Shown here: in pieces, positions 14,152 to 22,483 of the stretch
Numbering within the stretch: position 1 is the stretch's first letter
How the letters are laid out: each line of letters begins with the position of its first letter
NCBI GenBank assembly: GCA_017439425.1
Contig: JAFSJE010000085.1
Location: forward strand, 1-33,894
DNA: 33,894 nucleotides
DNA from: Oscillospiraceae bacterium
GTDB lineage: Bacteria > Bacillota > Clostridia > Oscillospirales > Oscillospiraceae
Reading direction: 5' to 3'
Notes under the pieces: model-generated
What the model was told of the DNA's origin: nothing
The model's input: the letters and a program-made list of their open reading frames with translations, nothing else
Databases searched by the model: none
Made by a program: the position numbers and the translations under genes

Positions 14152-15694
14152 TGAAATTCTCCTCTACTATACTGCCGGTGCCCACGGCGATAAGACCGTC
14201 GCCCTCGACACCCTCAATGTCCACGTTTCTGAGGATAACTTTCTCGACGTTTTCGAGATGCAGGCCGACCTTCTTCATATAGCCGAGGAAGCACTCCATA
14301 GCGCACTGGCCGGGCTTTGCGTCGGGGTTGAAGCTGATGGAAACATTCTCAAAAGCGACCTCCTCGATAGGCGCTTCCGGAAGTCCGTCAACGTAGCAGG
14401 CGGCGACTTCGGCGCCGGTGCATTTCATATTGCGGAAGGCAAAGGTTCCGAGGTGCGGCGTTCTGTAATCCACAGGCAGAGTCTTGCGGGTGAAGTTGTA
14501 CTCCGAGAACCTGTCGACGTCGCAGCAGTTATACCACGAATTGACGACGATCGGGGTCAGAACGTCCTCCATAATGATATTGTCAAATACGATGCCGGTG
14601 ATCCTGCAATCCTCGCCTCTGCCGCGGCGGGTCTTTATGCGTAGTCCGCGGTCGGTCGCCTTGAAGTAGCACTGGGTGACACTGAGATTGTTTATTCCCG
14701 CGCCGATCTCGCTTCCGATAACCACTGAGCCGTGGCCGAATGCCATCAGGCAGTTGCGGATAGTGGTGTGATCGGCGGGCTTTTTGTACTTTTTGCCGAG
14801 GTCGATCTTGCCGGACTTTATCGCCACGCAGTCATCGCCTACGGAGAAGCGGCAGCCGATTATCTCAACCCTGTCGCAGCTCTCGGGATCGAGAGCGTCG
14901 GTGTTGGGGCTGATCTTCGGCGCCGAAACTGAAACGTCATAAAAGCCGAGATCGTCGGAGAAGAACGGGTGAATCTGCCACGCGGCGGAGTTTCTGACCT
15001 GAACGCCGTGGAAGCGGATATTCTTGCAGCGGTTTGTAAAGAGAACGCGCGGGCGCGCGATTTTGACGGTTTTGTAGATCTCCCACCAGTCTCCGTTCTG
15101 AGCGTTGCCGTCGAGCGCGCCGGGACCGATCACCGTTATGTCCTCGCAGTACTCGGCGTGGAAGAGCGCCTGGTACATATCCATTACCTGACCCTCGAAA
15201 ATGCCGAACTCCCTGTCCTCACCGGTGACGATATCGAGCGCCTTTCCGGGGATTACGGGATACCTTGAGCGGTCGGTGGAGCCGAGGATCACAGCCTTTT
15301 CACTGAGCTCAATGGTGATATGGCTCTTGAGCGCCAACGGAAGCGTCAGGTAAGTGCCTTCGGGAAAGTAAAGTCTTCCGCCCGTCGGCATAAAGTTTAT
15401 CGCGGTCTGGATCGCCACCGTATCCTCGGTGACGCCGTCGCCGACTGCGCCGAAATCCTTTACAGAGATCGCAGCGGTTTCGGTTTTTGTGCGGAATGTA
15501 AGCTTATCCTCCCCCACCTCGGCGGTGTATTCCGTGTCGGGAGTCAGAGAATAAACGGAGAAGACGTTAGAATCAAAGGTGCCGGCCTCAGTGCCGTTCA
15601 GCTTAAGCAGGAACTTTTCCGGTGCATAGAAGGGCGCCGTATTTTCAAGCTCAAAGCACGCGGAAGTGGAGCTGAAATAGAGTAACTTAAACAT
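14141..15694 (-). CDS. GH28 polygalacturonase-type glycoside hydrolase, cytoplasmic
   Basis: The 517-aa protein starts at the ATG at 15694 after AAAGG; an alternative ATG 21 bp upstream lacks a ribosome site. Residues 1-70 resemble a fibronectin III-like module. From residue 78 (VKDFGAVGDG) a right-handed beta-helix begins with all four GH28 signatures: NTD (264-266), DD (287-288 in VGDDCVAIKSG), GHGS with H321, and RIKT (352-355). GH28 enzymes hydrolyse alpha-1,4-galacturonan with inversion. No export signal is present, so it should trim imported oligogalacturonides, probably as an exo-enzyme. It overlaps the membrane-protein gene upstream by 8 bp and GH105 downstream by 11 bp, implying translational coupling. 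Exact linkage (homogalacturonan or rhamnogalacturonan) is not visible. Confidence 0.92.
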   Translation of the reverse strand: MFKLLYFSSTSACFELENTAPFYAPEKFLLKLNGTEAGTFDSNVFSVYSLTPDTEYTAEVGEDKLTFRTKTETAAISVKDFGAVGDGVTEDTVAIQTAINFMPTGGRLYFPEGTYLTLPLALKSHITIELSEKAVILGSTDRSRYPVIPGKALDIVTGEDREFGIFEGQVMDMYQALFHAEYCEDITVIGPGALDGNAQNGDWWEIYKTVKIARPRVLFTNRCKNIRFHGVQVRNSAAWQIHPFFSDDLGFYDVSVSAPKISPNTDALDPESCDRVEIIGCRFSVGDDCVAIKSGKIDLGKKYKKPADHTTIRNCLMAFGHGSVVIGSEIGAGINNLSVTQCYFKATDRGLRIKTRRGRGEDCRITGIVFDNIIMEDVLTPIVVNSWYNCCDVDRFSEYNFTRKTLPVDYRTPHLGTFAFRNMKCTGAEVAACYVDGLPEAPIEEVAFENVSISFNPDAKPGQCAMECFLGYMKKVGLHLENVEKVILRNVDIEGVEGDGLIAVGTGSIVEENFNVR

Positions 15695-16346
15695 TTTTGC
15701 TGCCTTTCGCGCCATTTTTAGCGTCTTTAATTATTTTTTTGAAGAGTCGTTTCATTCCGATGAACAGCGAGTCATACGCTGTCGAAAAAACTCCGAAGAG
15801 TATCGGACCTACGCCGACGGGGATGCTTCCGTCTTTGGAGCCGCCCATTACGGCGAGAATCGCTATGTTCAGTACATTATAGGTTGTGACTACGAATGCG
15901 AGAACCAGGAACATATAGAGAATATTCGTAAAAATCGTCCAATACCTGCGCTTTGGGAACATCATAAAGCGGTCATAGCCGCCCGGAGTGCTTTCGATAA
16001 ACCGTATCACATTGTTGATGAGAAGGTCTGTAACTGCGCCCATCGCAAATCCCAGAACAACCATCATATCCAGGTTTGCTGTTATATAATTGCCGAGTCC
16101 CCAGAAGAAGAAAAAGCAGACAGCGCCGTAAAACCAGAACTTGATGAGGATTATCTTTATCCAGTCAGCGACCTTGATTTTGAGGCCGGAGCGGTACTTT
16201 CTGAGCTCCTGCTCGCTGACCTCAGGGCTGTTTTCCTCATTTGCCTCGGCGAGATCCTTGACCGCCTTGGTGTTCAGCTTATAGTAATCCGCGGTTTCGC
16301 GGAGCTCTTTTGTATCGTGAATGCCAAAATCCTTCTTGGGAGCCAT
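15687..16346 (-). CDS. Small 4-TM membrane protein of unknown function (importer operon)
   Basis: I do not recognise this 219-aa protein. The first 60 residues are charged and soluble. Four membrane segments follow at about 62-90 (very aromatic, CFFFFWGLG), 93-113, 132-160 and 178-200, and a lysine-rich tail ends the protein. No catalytic motif is visible. It is encoded between the ABC ATPase/188-aa protein and GH28, overlapping GH28 by 8 bp, so it belongs to the pectin import operon. Along with the 188-, 164- and 198-aa proteins it forms a set of four 4-TM proteins flanking the ATPase gene in pairs. It could be an accessory importer subunit. AAGGA precedes the ATG. Confidence 0.75.
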   Translation of the reverse strand: MAPKKDFGIHDTKELRETADYYKLNTKAVKDLAEANEENSPEVSEQELRKYRSGLKIKVADWIKIILIKFWFYGAVCFFFFWGLGNYITANLDMMVVLGFAMGAVTDLLINNVIRFIESTPGGYDRFMMFPKRRYWTIFTNILYMFLVLAFVVTTYNVLNIAILAVMGGSKDGSIPVGVGPILFGVFSTAYDSLFIGMKRLFKKIIKDAKNGAKGSKNV

Positions 16347-16388
16347 AAAAATAGTCCTTTTTGCTGTAATTATATCTATCTCAAAGAA

Positions 16389-16412
16389 TGGGAGGCCGGT
16401 TGGAGCCTCCCA
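16389..16412 (-). terminator. Intercistronic hairpin in the importer operon
   Basis: TGGGAGGC (16389-16396) pairs with GCCTCCCA (16405-16412). On the minus strand it is followed by TTCTTTG. It lies in the 90-bp gap between the 188-aa and 219-aa membrane-protein genes and may attenuate expression of the enzymes downstream. Confidence 0.5.
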
Positions 16413-16436
16413 ATCTCTAAGTATAGTATTGCAAAG

Positions 16437-17003
16437 TTACTCTGCGGAAATATCGATCTCACCAAGGTTGCCGCTGCCCTCAACCTCGATGGAGGTCTTG
16501 ATGCTGCGGATGAGCTTGGAGTAGAGCGGAAGCAGAGCGAGAAGCACGATGCCGACAATAAGAATAATCATGTGAGTGTTAAGCATATTGTAGGCCTTTG
16601 CAATGTAAGCGGTAGCGGGGGTGATCTCAATGGGGCTCTCGGCTCTTGTAAGAGCTGCGATAATGCGGCCGCGATAATAGAAGTCGCAGAAGATGAGCGC
16701 GCCGTCCATCACAATGTGAAGGATGAGCATCGGCCACACAACGGGCTTTCTGTGCGGGAAAGCGTTCATGTAGCAGACCATCGAGAGCATTGAGAAGAGC
16801 ATGGTGATGAATCCGACGAGGCCCATTCCGGCGCCCTGGATCTTTGCGGTGGTATCAGAGATATTCGCAAGGTTCAGGGAGTAGAAAAGGAACGCCACGA
16901 CGAAAACGACCAGTGGGATGATGTTGGGCTTACGCTTGAGGGCAACGAGAAACTTACGGAAAGCTTCCTTTACTCTCTGTCCGAATGTAAGCTTCTTATC
17001 CAT
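16437..17003 (-). CDS. Small 4-TM membrane protein of unknown function (importer operon)
   Basis: This 188-aa protein has a basic N-terminus (QRVKEAFRKFLVALKRKP) and four predicted membrane segments at about 29-48, 56-82, 89-110 and 142-165, ending in an acidic tail. The loop after TM3 reads FCDFYYRGRIIAAL. A similar aromatic-x-GR pattern (IEYFKGRFLTTV) is seen in the 198-aa protein at 18596, hinting that the two are distant paralogues. I do not recognise a family. It starts 3 bp after the ATPase stop with AAAGGGGG upstream, so it is co-translated with the ATPase. A role in the same importer, or in sensing its state, is inference only. Confidence 0.75.
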   Translation of the reverse strand: MDKKLTFGQRVKEAFRKFLVALKRKPNIIPLVVFVVAFLFYSLNLANISDTTAKIQGAGMGLVGFITMLFSMLSMVCYMNAFPHRKPVVWPMLILHIVMDGALIFCDFYYRGRIIAALTRAESPIEITPATAYIAKAYNMLNTHMIILIVGIVLLALLPLYSKLIRSIKTSIEVEGSGNLGEIDISAE

Positions 17004-17006
17004 AGC

Positions 17007-18092
17007 TTACTTTGCCCCCTTTCTGATAGCTTTGGTGGTCTCCTTGTCGAAGAAGTGCTTGCGGCCGAAGGAAACACCGACGGTGTCGCCGTTCTTGTAC
17101 TCAGCCCAGCCGCGAAGCTTCGCAGTAAGCTTGAGGGCGGCGGTATCGGCGGAGCCGATGTGACCGTGAACAAGGGTGTTCATGCCGAGGTTCTCGTTCA
17201 TGAATACGCGGAGCTTGATATCGCCGTTGTCGACTACGTCCTCAGGACGAATGCCGAGGGTGATCTCTTTGCCCTGGTAATTCTTGACGGTGTCGGCTTC
17301 CTCCTCGTTGAGGGGTACCTTGAAGCCATCGCCGACAAGCTCCTTGCCGTTTACCTTGACGTTGAAGAAGTTCATCGGAGGCAGGCCGATAAAGCTGGCG
17401 ACAAATATGTTTGCCGGGCTGTCATACAGTTCGAGCGGAGTACCGACCTGCTGAACGTGACCCATGGACATGCAGACGATTCTGTCCGCAAGTGTAAGAG
17501 CCTCAGTCTGGTCGTGGGTGACGTAGAGCATCGTCGCGCCGAGTCTCTTGTGGAGGAGCAGGATCTCGCGTCTCGTGGCTCCGCGGAGCTTTGCGTCGAG
17601 GTTGGAGAGCGGCTCGTCGAAAAGGAAGACCTTCGGGTTACGGACGATGGAACGGCCCATGGCGACGCGCTGACGCTGGCCGCCGGAGAGCTGAGAGGGC
17701 TTCTTGTTGAGCTGAGAGGTAAGGCCGAGGATCTCAGCCGCGGCAAGAACCTTCTTATGGATAACATTGGGGTTCTCCTTACGAAGGGTAAGGGAGAATG
17801 CCATGTTTTCGTAGATGGTCATGTGACCGTAAAGAGCGTAGGACTGGAAGACCATGGCCATATCGCGGTCCTTCGCGGGGGTCTTGGTGATATCCTTGCC
17901 GTCAAGAAGAAGCTTTCCTGCGGAGATATCCTCAAGTCCGGCGATCATTCGGAGAGTGGTACTCTTTCCGCAGCCGGAGGGGCCGACGAGAACGATAAGC
18001 TCGCCGTCCTTAACGTCGAGGTTGAAGTCAAAGACTGCCTGAACGTTATTATCATAGATTTTATCTATGTGCTGTACGCTTATTTCTGCCAT
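17007..18092 (-). CDS. ABC transporter ATP-binding protein, UgpC/MsmX type (second copy)
   Basis: The 361-aa ATPase has Walker A GPSGCGKST, Q-loop VFQSYALYGHM, signature LSGGQRQRVA, Walker B VFLFDEP, H-loop YVTHDQTEA, and a C-terminal TOBE/OB regulatory domain (about 235-361). It should power import of the oligosaccharide captured by the lipoprotein at 19272. LplB/LplC-type importer operons usually lack their own ATPase and borrow a shared MsmX, so an in-operon ATPase is somewhat unusual. It lies between two pairs of small membrane-protein genes, with gaps of 12 bp upstream and 3 bp downstream and GGAGGG before its ATG. It is clearly paralogous to, but distinct from, the ATPase at 9659. Confidence 0.93.
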   Translation of the reverse strand: MAEISVQHIDKIYDNNVQAVFDFNLDVKDGELIVLVGPSGCGKSTTLRMIAGLEDISAGKLLLDGKDITKTPAKDRDMAMVFQSYALYGHMTIYENMAFSLTLRKENPNVIHKKVLAAAEILGLTSQLNKKPSQLSGGQRQRVAMGRSIVRNPKVFLFDEPLSNLDAKLRGATRREILLLHKRLGATMLYVTHDQTEALTLADRIVCMSMGHVQQVGTPLELYDSPANIFVASFIGLPPMNFFNVKVNGKELVGDGFKVPLNEEEADTVKNYQGKEITLGIRPEDVVDNGDIKLRVFMNENLGMNTLVHGHIGSADTAALKLTAKLRGWAEYKNGDTVGVSFGRKHFFDKETTKAIRKGAK

Positions 18093-18104
18093 TTTCTTCC
18101 CTCC

Positions 18105-18599
18105 TTATGCGGCTTTCTGCTCAATGGTAGCCATGTGAGCTGCAAGAGTGCGGCTTCTGATGGCGCCGATCACCGCAGAAGCGATGAGGCAGGCTGCAGA
18201 GCAGACAAGATAGATGACACAGCGCACAAACTGGCCGTCACCCATAACTGTTACCGCCTCGCCCTGGAGGTCAACGGTAGCGCCGTGAGCCATCATCGGG
18301 TAGATGAATATGCGGCAAATCTGAATAGCGCCGAGAACAAACAGCACTATGGAGAAGGAGAACTTGTAGTTCTTGATTCCCTCAGAAGCGAGGAAGGACG
18401 CCAGCATGAAAATAAGGTTATAGAGGATCGACGCGCCTATGAGGATGTTGTAATACCAGGAGCCGACGTCGGACTTATAGATGCTGACGAAGAAAAAGAC
18501 GTCGAAAAGAATGGCTACATAGACAAGAGTCGATGAAAGGCTGTTCTTTGTGAAGCGCATTCTGTCGCGCTGGATAAGTTTTTCCTCTTCGCGGTTCAT
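18105..18599 (-). CDS. Small 4-TM membrane protein of unknown function (importer operon)
   Basis: The 164-aa protein has a charged N-terminal segment (EEEKLIQRDRMRF) and four membrane helices at about 20-42, 48-72, 79-100 and 126-148, with a short external loop after TM3. No motif of a known family is visible. Its start overlaps the stop of the 198-aa gene (ATGA), so these two are translationally coupled and probably function together. It precedes the ATPase gene by 12 bp. Its layout loosely resembles that of the 219-aa protein on the other side of the ATPase. Confidence 0.75.
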   Translation of the reverse strand: MNREEEKLIQRDRMRFTKNSLSSTLVYVAILFDVFFFVSIYKSDVGSWYYNILIGASILYNLIFMLASFLASEGIKNYKFSFSIVLFVLGAIQICRIFIYPMMAHGATVDLQGEAVTVMGDGQFVRCVIYLVCSAACLIASAVIGAIRSRTLAAHMATIEQKAA

Positions 18600-19192
18600 G
18601 CCTTAGCCCCCTTTCCCTCTTCGATAAGAGCCTTTTCTTCCTTCATGAGCTTCAGCTTCCAGACCATATTGACGACGAGAAGAACAGTCGCGCAGATGAG
18701 GATGCCGAAGACGAGCCAGTGGATATCGAACCAGAAGGTGCTTCTGGTGTAGAGGACATTGGAGCGGTTCTCGGCATATTTCTCAAGCGCCTCGAAATCG
18801 ACGGTGGTGAGGAATCTGCCCTTGAAGTACTCGATCCAGCTGTGCGCCCAGAAGAAGACGCCAAAGTTTGCTACGACGGAAAGACCGATAGCAGCGTAGT
18901 TTCCGATGTAATACTTTCTGCGAACGTTGGTGTTCGTGATGAAAAGCAGGCAGGAAACGAGAATAAGGCCGATGCTAAGCTTAAGAAGCGTAGAGTTGAA
19001 GTTCTGCGCGTCGTAATAGATAATAGAACCGGGTACCTTAGTCTCAAGGAGGTTATCGGGGTTCCTCATCGTGTAATAGAAGCAATCGTAAAGGTCTGTC
19101 ATAAAGCCAAGAGCATAAATGAAGACCAATGCACTCGCCAGGATCATGACGATGCATACGATTTTCTGAAATAGCAGTTCCTTTTTGTACAT
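18596..19192 (-). CDS. Small 4-TM membrane protein of unknown function (importer operon)
   Basis: The ATG at 19192 (MYKKELLFQK) lies 7 bp after AAGGAGG and is preferred over a TTG two codons upstream, giving 198 aa. Membrane segments lie at about 8-30, 68-86, 98-122 and 158-180. Between TM3 and TM4 is an aromatic loop with IEYFKGRF, similar to YYRGRI in the 188-aa protein. The C-terminus is a charged helix. I do not recognise a family. It is the first gene after the binding-protein gene, separated from it by a stable hairpin, and overlaps the 164-aa gene by 4 bp. Confidence 0.75.
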   Translation of the reverse strand: MYKKELLFQKIVCIVMILASALVFIYALGFMTDLYDCFYYTMRNPDNLLETKVPGSIIYYDAQNFNSTLLKLSIGLILVSCLLFITNTNVRRKYYIGNYAAIGLSVVANFGVFFWAHSWIEYFKGRFLTTVDFEALEKYAENRSNVLYTRSTFWFDIHWLVFGILICATVLLVVNMVWKLKLMKEEKALIEEGKGAKA

Positions 19193-19218
19193 GTACAAAC
19201 CTCCTTAAAGGGGTTCCC

Positions 19219-19240
19219 CCTCCCGGTTTTCACCGGGAGG
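19219..19240 (-). terminator. Stem-loop directly downstream of the binding-protein gene
   Basis: CCTCCCGGT (19219-19227) pairs perfectly with ACCGGGAGG (19232-19240) around TTTC. No T run follows on the minus strand, so it is more likely an mRNA-stabilising hairpin or weak terminator that keeps binding-protein mRNA above that of the genes downstream. Confidence 0.6.
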
Positions 19241-19271
19241 AGTTATTTTAGATAGGAATTCGCTCTTAAAA

Positions 19272-21491
19272 TTACTTTATGACATCATAGTAGCTCTGGA
19301 GGCGATGCCATGCATCGTTCTGGAGCTCGAGGACGTTGGCGCCGCCCCACTCGCCGGACGCCTTTGCTACGGACTGCTCAGCATTTGCCATACCCTCTTC
19401 AGCGTAGCCGGAGACGATCTGGTTTACAAGGATGTTCTCGTCGCCCTTGGAGGTGGAGAACTTGCCCTTTGAGGTGAACTGAGTGTAGGTTGCGATCTCA
19501 TCGTTCTCAACCTTGGTGTTCGGGAGGATGGTCGGGACGGAGGTGTACCAGGGGTTCTCAGCAAGAGCAAGCTCAGGATGCTTGATAACGCCGAGACCGA
19601 TAGCCTTGGAGATGTAGCCTGCGCCGATCTTACCGACGTCGGTGGTGCACTCATACTCGAAGGACTGGAGCTTTACGAAGGAAAGGGTGGAGCCGAGGTA
19701 CTGACGGGCGTAGTTGGTGTAGTTGCCCTTGCCGTATGTCCAGAGCTCATCCCAGGTAGCGTCAGCGATCTCAGGCATCTGCTTGCCGTTGAAGTCGTAG
19801 GTGACGAAGGAGCCGTCAGCATTGGTCTTGATCCATGCGTCAGGACCGTAGGTAAGAAGGATCATGCCCTTGTCGGTGTAAGCATAGTCGATGAGGTTAA
19901 GAGCTGCGTTGAGCTTGTTGACGTCATCGCCGATACCGGCCTTGGAGAGTCCCCAGCCGTCGGTCTTGACAGAACGCCAGGACTCGGTGAAGCGCATGAA
20001 CTTCTCGCCGGTGCCGTCATTCCAGCGGGCTACAGGGACCATAACTGCCATGTAGAGCTCGCCTTCGTCGTTCTGGAGCTTGGTTACGTTAAGAAGTGTC
20101 TGGGTCTGGTTGTAGTCGTAGCTCATGAAGCCCATGTCATTCTCGAGCATGGTGGAGCTGGACTCCTTGGAGGAATCAACAAAGGACTTGGAGAAGAGAC
20201 CCTCCTGAACAAGAGCGTTCATGCGCTCAAGAGCGAGGTAAGCATCGGTCTCCTGACGGGCGTCGTGAAGCTCGTTGTCAGCGCCGACATAGAGGTAATC
20301 CTTGCGGGACTCAAGGCCGCGGACGCCAAAGAGGGTGCCGGCGAAGCGGAACATATCGGCACGGCGGGCGGTGTTATCATCCTCACGGGAGAAGAGGCCC
20401 TGGATGGAATCGGTGCCGTTAAGGGTCTGAGCATTGGCGACTACGCAGCGGAGGAGAGCGACCATTTCGTCAGCGTCCCATGCAGCGTTCTGACCGATGA
20501 AGAGGTCAGCGCGGTTGGTGCCGTAGTAGCCGTTATACGCGGTATCGATGTAGTTGCGGAGCATATTGACTGCCTCAACGCCGCTCATGGCGCCCTTTGC
20601 GTTCATAGCTGCAACGATGTTGCCGGCAGCGTCATAGTCCTTGGTTACGGTCTCAACGCCGCTTCCGTCAGCCTTGACGACGTCAACGGTGACCTTGCCG
20701 GAGGTGGGCATATAGGGCTGATATACGGGAGCAGCGGTGGTGCCGGAAGCAGCAGCGGTGAACTCGCCCTCGCCGTTGAGGAGCTTCTGAGCCCAGTCAG
20801 CTCTCATAAGGGGCATACGCTCGATATCGGCGACACCGTCGAAGTACGGGCTGAAGTAGATAGCGCCGTTGGAGGTGTTACCGGTGATGGAGAGGCGGAT
20901 GATGGGGTTAGCGTCGAGGTAAGCCTTGAAGTTGGGCATACGATCGAGATACTCGCCGATGTTTACGAGAGAACCGGCTTCGCCAGCCTCGGTAAGCTTG
21001 GTGGAGGTACCGGAAACGATGTCGACCTCGTTGAGGCGCTCCTGCCAGTACTCATACTCCTTGGCAGCGGAGTTGCCCTGATACTTGTCCTCGATCACGA
21101 TGTTGAGGCGCTTCTGCATCTCAACCCAGGTCGGCTTGAGGTCGCCTGCGTGATAGGTGTTGCCGTCAGCAAGGGTAAGGCCCTCGCCTGCAACCTCAGC
21201 GTCGAAGCTAAGGCCGGTCTTGGTGCTGTTGTAGCCGGTAGCCATGCGGAGGGTGGTGCCGTCTGCATAGGTGAGGGGCTCAACGGTGACAGCAGGCTGA
21301 GTGTCGTCGCCGGTGGACGGGGTGGTGGACGGAGTGTTGTTATTGGTGGACGGGGTGGTGGACGGAGTGTCATTGCTGGTGGACGGGGTGTTGGTTACGG
21401 GGACGTCGATTGCGGGCGCGCAGCCTGCAAACAGAACAGCGATCATGGATACTGCAAGAAGTATCGCAAGAACCTTGGATGTTTTCTTCAT
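19272..21491 (-). CDS. Extracellular solute-binding lipoprotein of the oligogalacturonide-type ABC importer
   Basis: The 739-aa precursor starts with a lipoprotein signal peptide: basic MKKTSK, hydrophobic core and lipobox LFAGC with C24 as the lipid-modified residue. Residues about 30-65 are a Thr/Pro/Ser/Asn-rich linker with an 11-residue repeat (TPSTTPSTNNN). The rest is a family 1-type sugar-binding protein of the long LplA/YtcQ sort, which is larger than the usual 420-550 aa. It captures oligosaccharide outside the membrane and delivers it to the two permeases encoded just upstream. AAGGAGG precedes the ATG. An 83-bp gap with a small hairpin at 21550-21563 separates it from the permease gene. 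Substrate assignment to pectin fragments is from the neighbouring GH28 and GH105 genes. Confidence 0.92.
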   Translation of the reverse strand: MKKTSKVLAILLAVSMIAVLFAGCAPAIDVPVTNTPSTSNDTPSTTPSTNNNTPSTTPSTGDDTQPAVTVEPLTYADGTTLRMATGYNSTKTGLSFDAEVAGEGLTLADGNTYHAGDLKPTWVEMQKRLNIVIEDKYQGNSAAKEYEYWQERLNEVDIVSGTSTKLTEAGEAGSLVNIGEYLDRMPNFKAYLDANPIIRLSITGNTSNGAIYFSPYFDGVADIERMPLMRADWAQKLLNGEGEFTAAASGTTAAPVYQPYMPTSGKVTVDVVKADGSGVETVTKDYDAAGNIVAAMNAKGAMSGVEAVNMLRNYIDTAYNGYYGTNRADLFIGQNAAWDADEMVALLRCVVANAQTLNGTDSIQGLFSREDDNTARRADMFRFAGTLFGVRGLESRKDYLYVGADNELHDARQETDAYLALERMNALVQEGLFSKSFVDSSKESSSTMLENDMGFMSYDYNQTQTLLNVTKLQNDEGELYMAVMVPVARWNDGTGEKFMRFTESWRSVKTDGWGLSKAGIGDDVNKLNAALNLIDYAYTDKGMILLTYGPDAWIKTNADGSFVTYDFNGKQMPEIADATWDELWTYGKGNYTNYARQYLGSTLSFVKLQSFEYECTTDVGKIGAGYISKAIGLGVIKHPELALAENPWYTSVPTILPNTKVENDEIATYTQFTSKGKFSTSKGDENILVNQIVSGYAEEGMANAEQSVAKASGEWGGANVLELQNDAWHRLQSYYDVIK
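21312..21390. repeat. 33-bp tandem repeat in the lipoprotein linker
   Basis: The unit beginning GGTGGACGGGGTG recurs at 21312, 21345 and 21378, an exact 33-bp period with about 2.4 copies. It encodes the repeated TPST-rich linker of the binding lipoprotein in frame, so slippage would lengthen or shorten the linker by 11 residues. Confidence 0.8.
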
Positions 21492-21574
21492 AATTTCCTC
21501 CTTAAAATGTAGCGATTATACGCATATTAAAGACAGGCTATTTATTTTCACCGGCGAGCCGGTAAAAAACTCTC

Positions 21575-22465
21575 TTATTCCTTCACGCCGCCGACGTTGG
21601 TGCCCTTGGCGAAGTACTTCTGAATGAAGGGATAGATGATAAGGATAGGTACGATGGAGCAGACGATGAGTGCGTAGATGACGGAGTCGGAAGCGTATAT
21701 CTCGTTCCAGCCTGCCATCGCCTCTGGGTCGGTGTACTGCTCGAGCTTCAGACGGATGAAAACCTGAAGCGGATGCTCGTTGGAGTTGGAGATCATCTGG
21801 CGAGCCCAGAAGTATCCGTTCCAGCGGCTGATTGCGAAGAACAGCGCGACGGTTGCGATAGTGGACTTGGACATTGGGAGATAGACCTGGCTCAGAACCT
21901 GCATCTCGGTGGCGCCGTCAACGATGGCGGCCTCCTCGATCTCGCTCGGAACGCCCTCGAAGGCGTTGCGGAGGAGGATGATGTTCATGGCTGCCATGCC
22001 CATCGCGATAACGACGAGCCACTTATCGTCCATGATGCCTACGCTGTTGAAAACTGCCTTCGTCTGGAGGTAGTTCAGGTACTGAGGTACGAGACCTGCG
22101 GAGAACCACATCGTAAAGACGAGGAAGAAGTTGAAGAACTTACGGAACAAAAGTCTTTTCTTCGAGAGGGCGTAAGCTCCGAGAATGGAGTAGCCGAGAG
22201 CCCAGATGGTGCCGTAGAGAGTGAGGAACAATGTGTTCGAATAAGAGTTCCAGAACATATTGTCGCTGAACATTCTCTTGAAGGCGTCAAACTGAACATC
22301 CTTCGGGAAAAGGATAATCGTTCCGTACTCAACGGCGCTTCTTCCGGAGACAGCGGCGGAAACCGCGTAAACGAAGGGATAGAGGCATGCCAGAGCAAAT
22401 ATTGTAAGCAGAGTGTAGCTTATGATCTTGAAGATAAGCTCGGAGATCTCAAGTTTTCTTTTCAT
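21575..22465 (-). CDS. ABC sugar permease, LplC/YtcP type
   Basis: The 296-aa integral membrane protein has about six helices. The EAA loop that docks the ATPase is EIEEAAIVDGATEMQVLSQVYLP at about residues 175-197 (short form EEAAIVDGA). The N-terminal ALACLYPFVYAVS, the internal GAYALSKKRL and the C-terminal FAKGTNVGGVKE are characteristic of the LplC/CarbQ-like branch. It pairs with the LplB-type permease encoded 18 bp upstream, and together they form the channel for the lipoprotein at 19272. GGAGG precedes the ATG. Confidence 0.93.
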   Translation of the reverse strand: MKRKLEISELIFKIISYTLLTIFALACLYPFVYAVSAAVSGRSAVEYGTIILFPKDVQFDAFKRMFSDNMFWNSYSNTLFLTLYGTIWALGYSILGAYALSKKRLLFRKFFNFFLVFTMWFSAGLVPQYLNYLQTKAVFNSVGIMDDKWLVVIAMGMAAMNIILLRNAFEGVPSEIEEAAIVDGATEMQVLSQVYLPMSKSTIATVALFFAISRWNGYFWARQMISNSNEHPLQVFIRLKLEQYTDPEAMAGWNEIYASDSVIYALIVCSIVPILIIYPFIQKYFAKGTNVGGVKE

Positions 22466-22483
22466 GGTGAAACCTCCTTATAA

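Noticed and set aside
17055-18536. 493-codon plus-strand frame opposite the ATPase and 164-aa genes
   Set aside because: The opposite strand encodes an unmistakable ABC ATPase; this frame is its shadow.
19578-21512. 644-codon open frame antisense to the binding lipoprotein gene
   Set aside because: It has low-complexity Gly/Val/Ala/Glu composition typical of a reverse shadow. The minus-strand gene has a signal peptide, lipobox and ribosome site.
21492-21574. Separate internal promoter for the binding-protein gene (TATAAT near 21511 on the minus strand)
   Set aside because: A TATAAT-like element is present, but there is no acceptable -35 at 16-18 bp, so I did not list it as a promoter.
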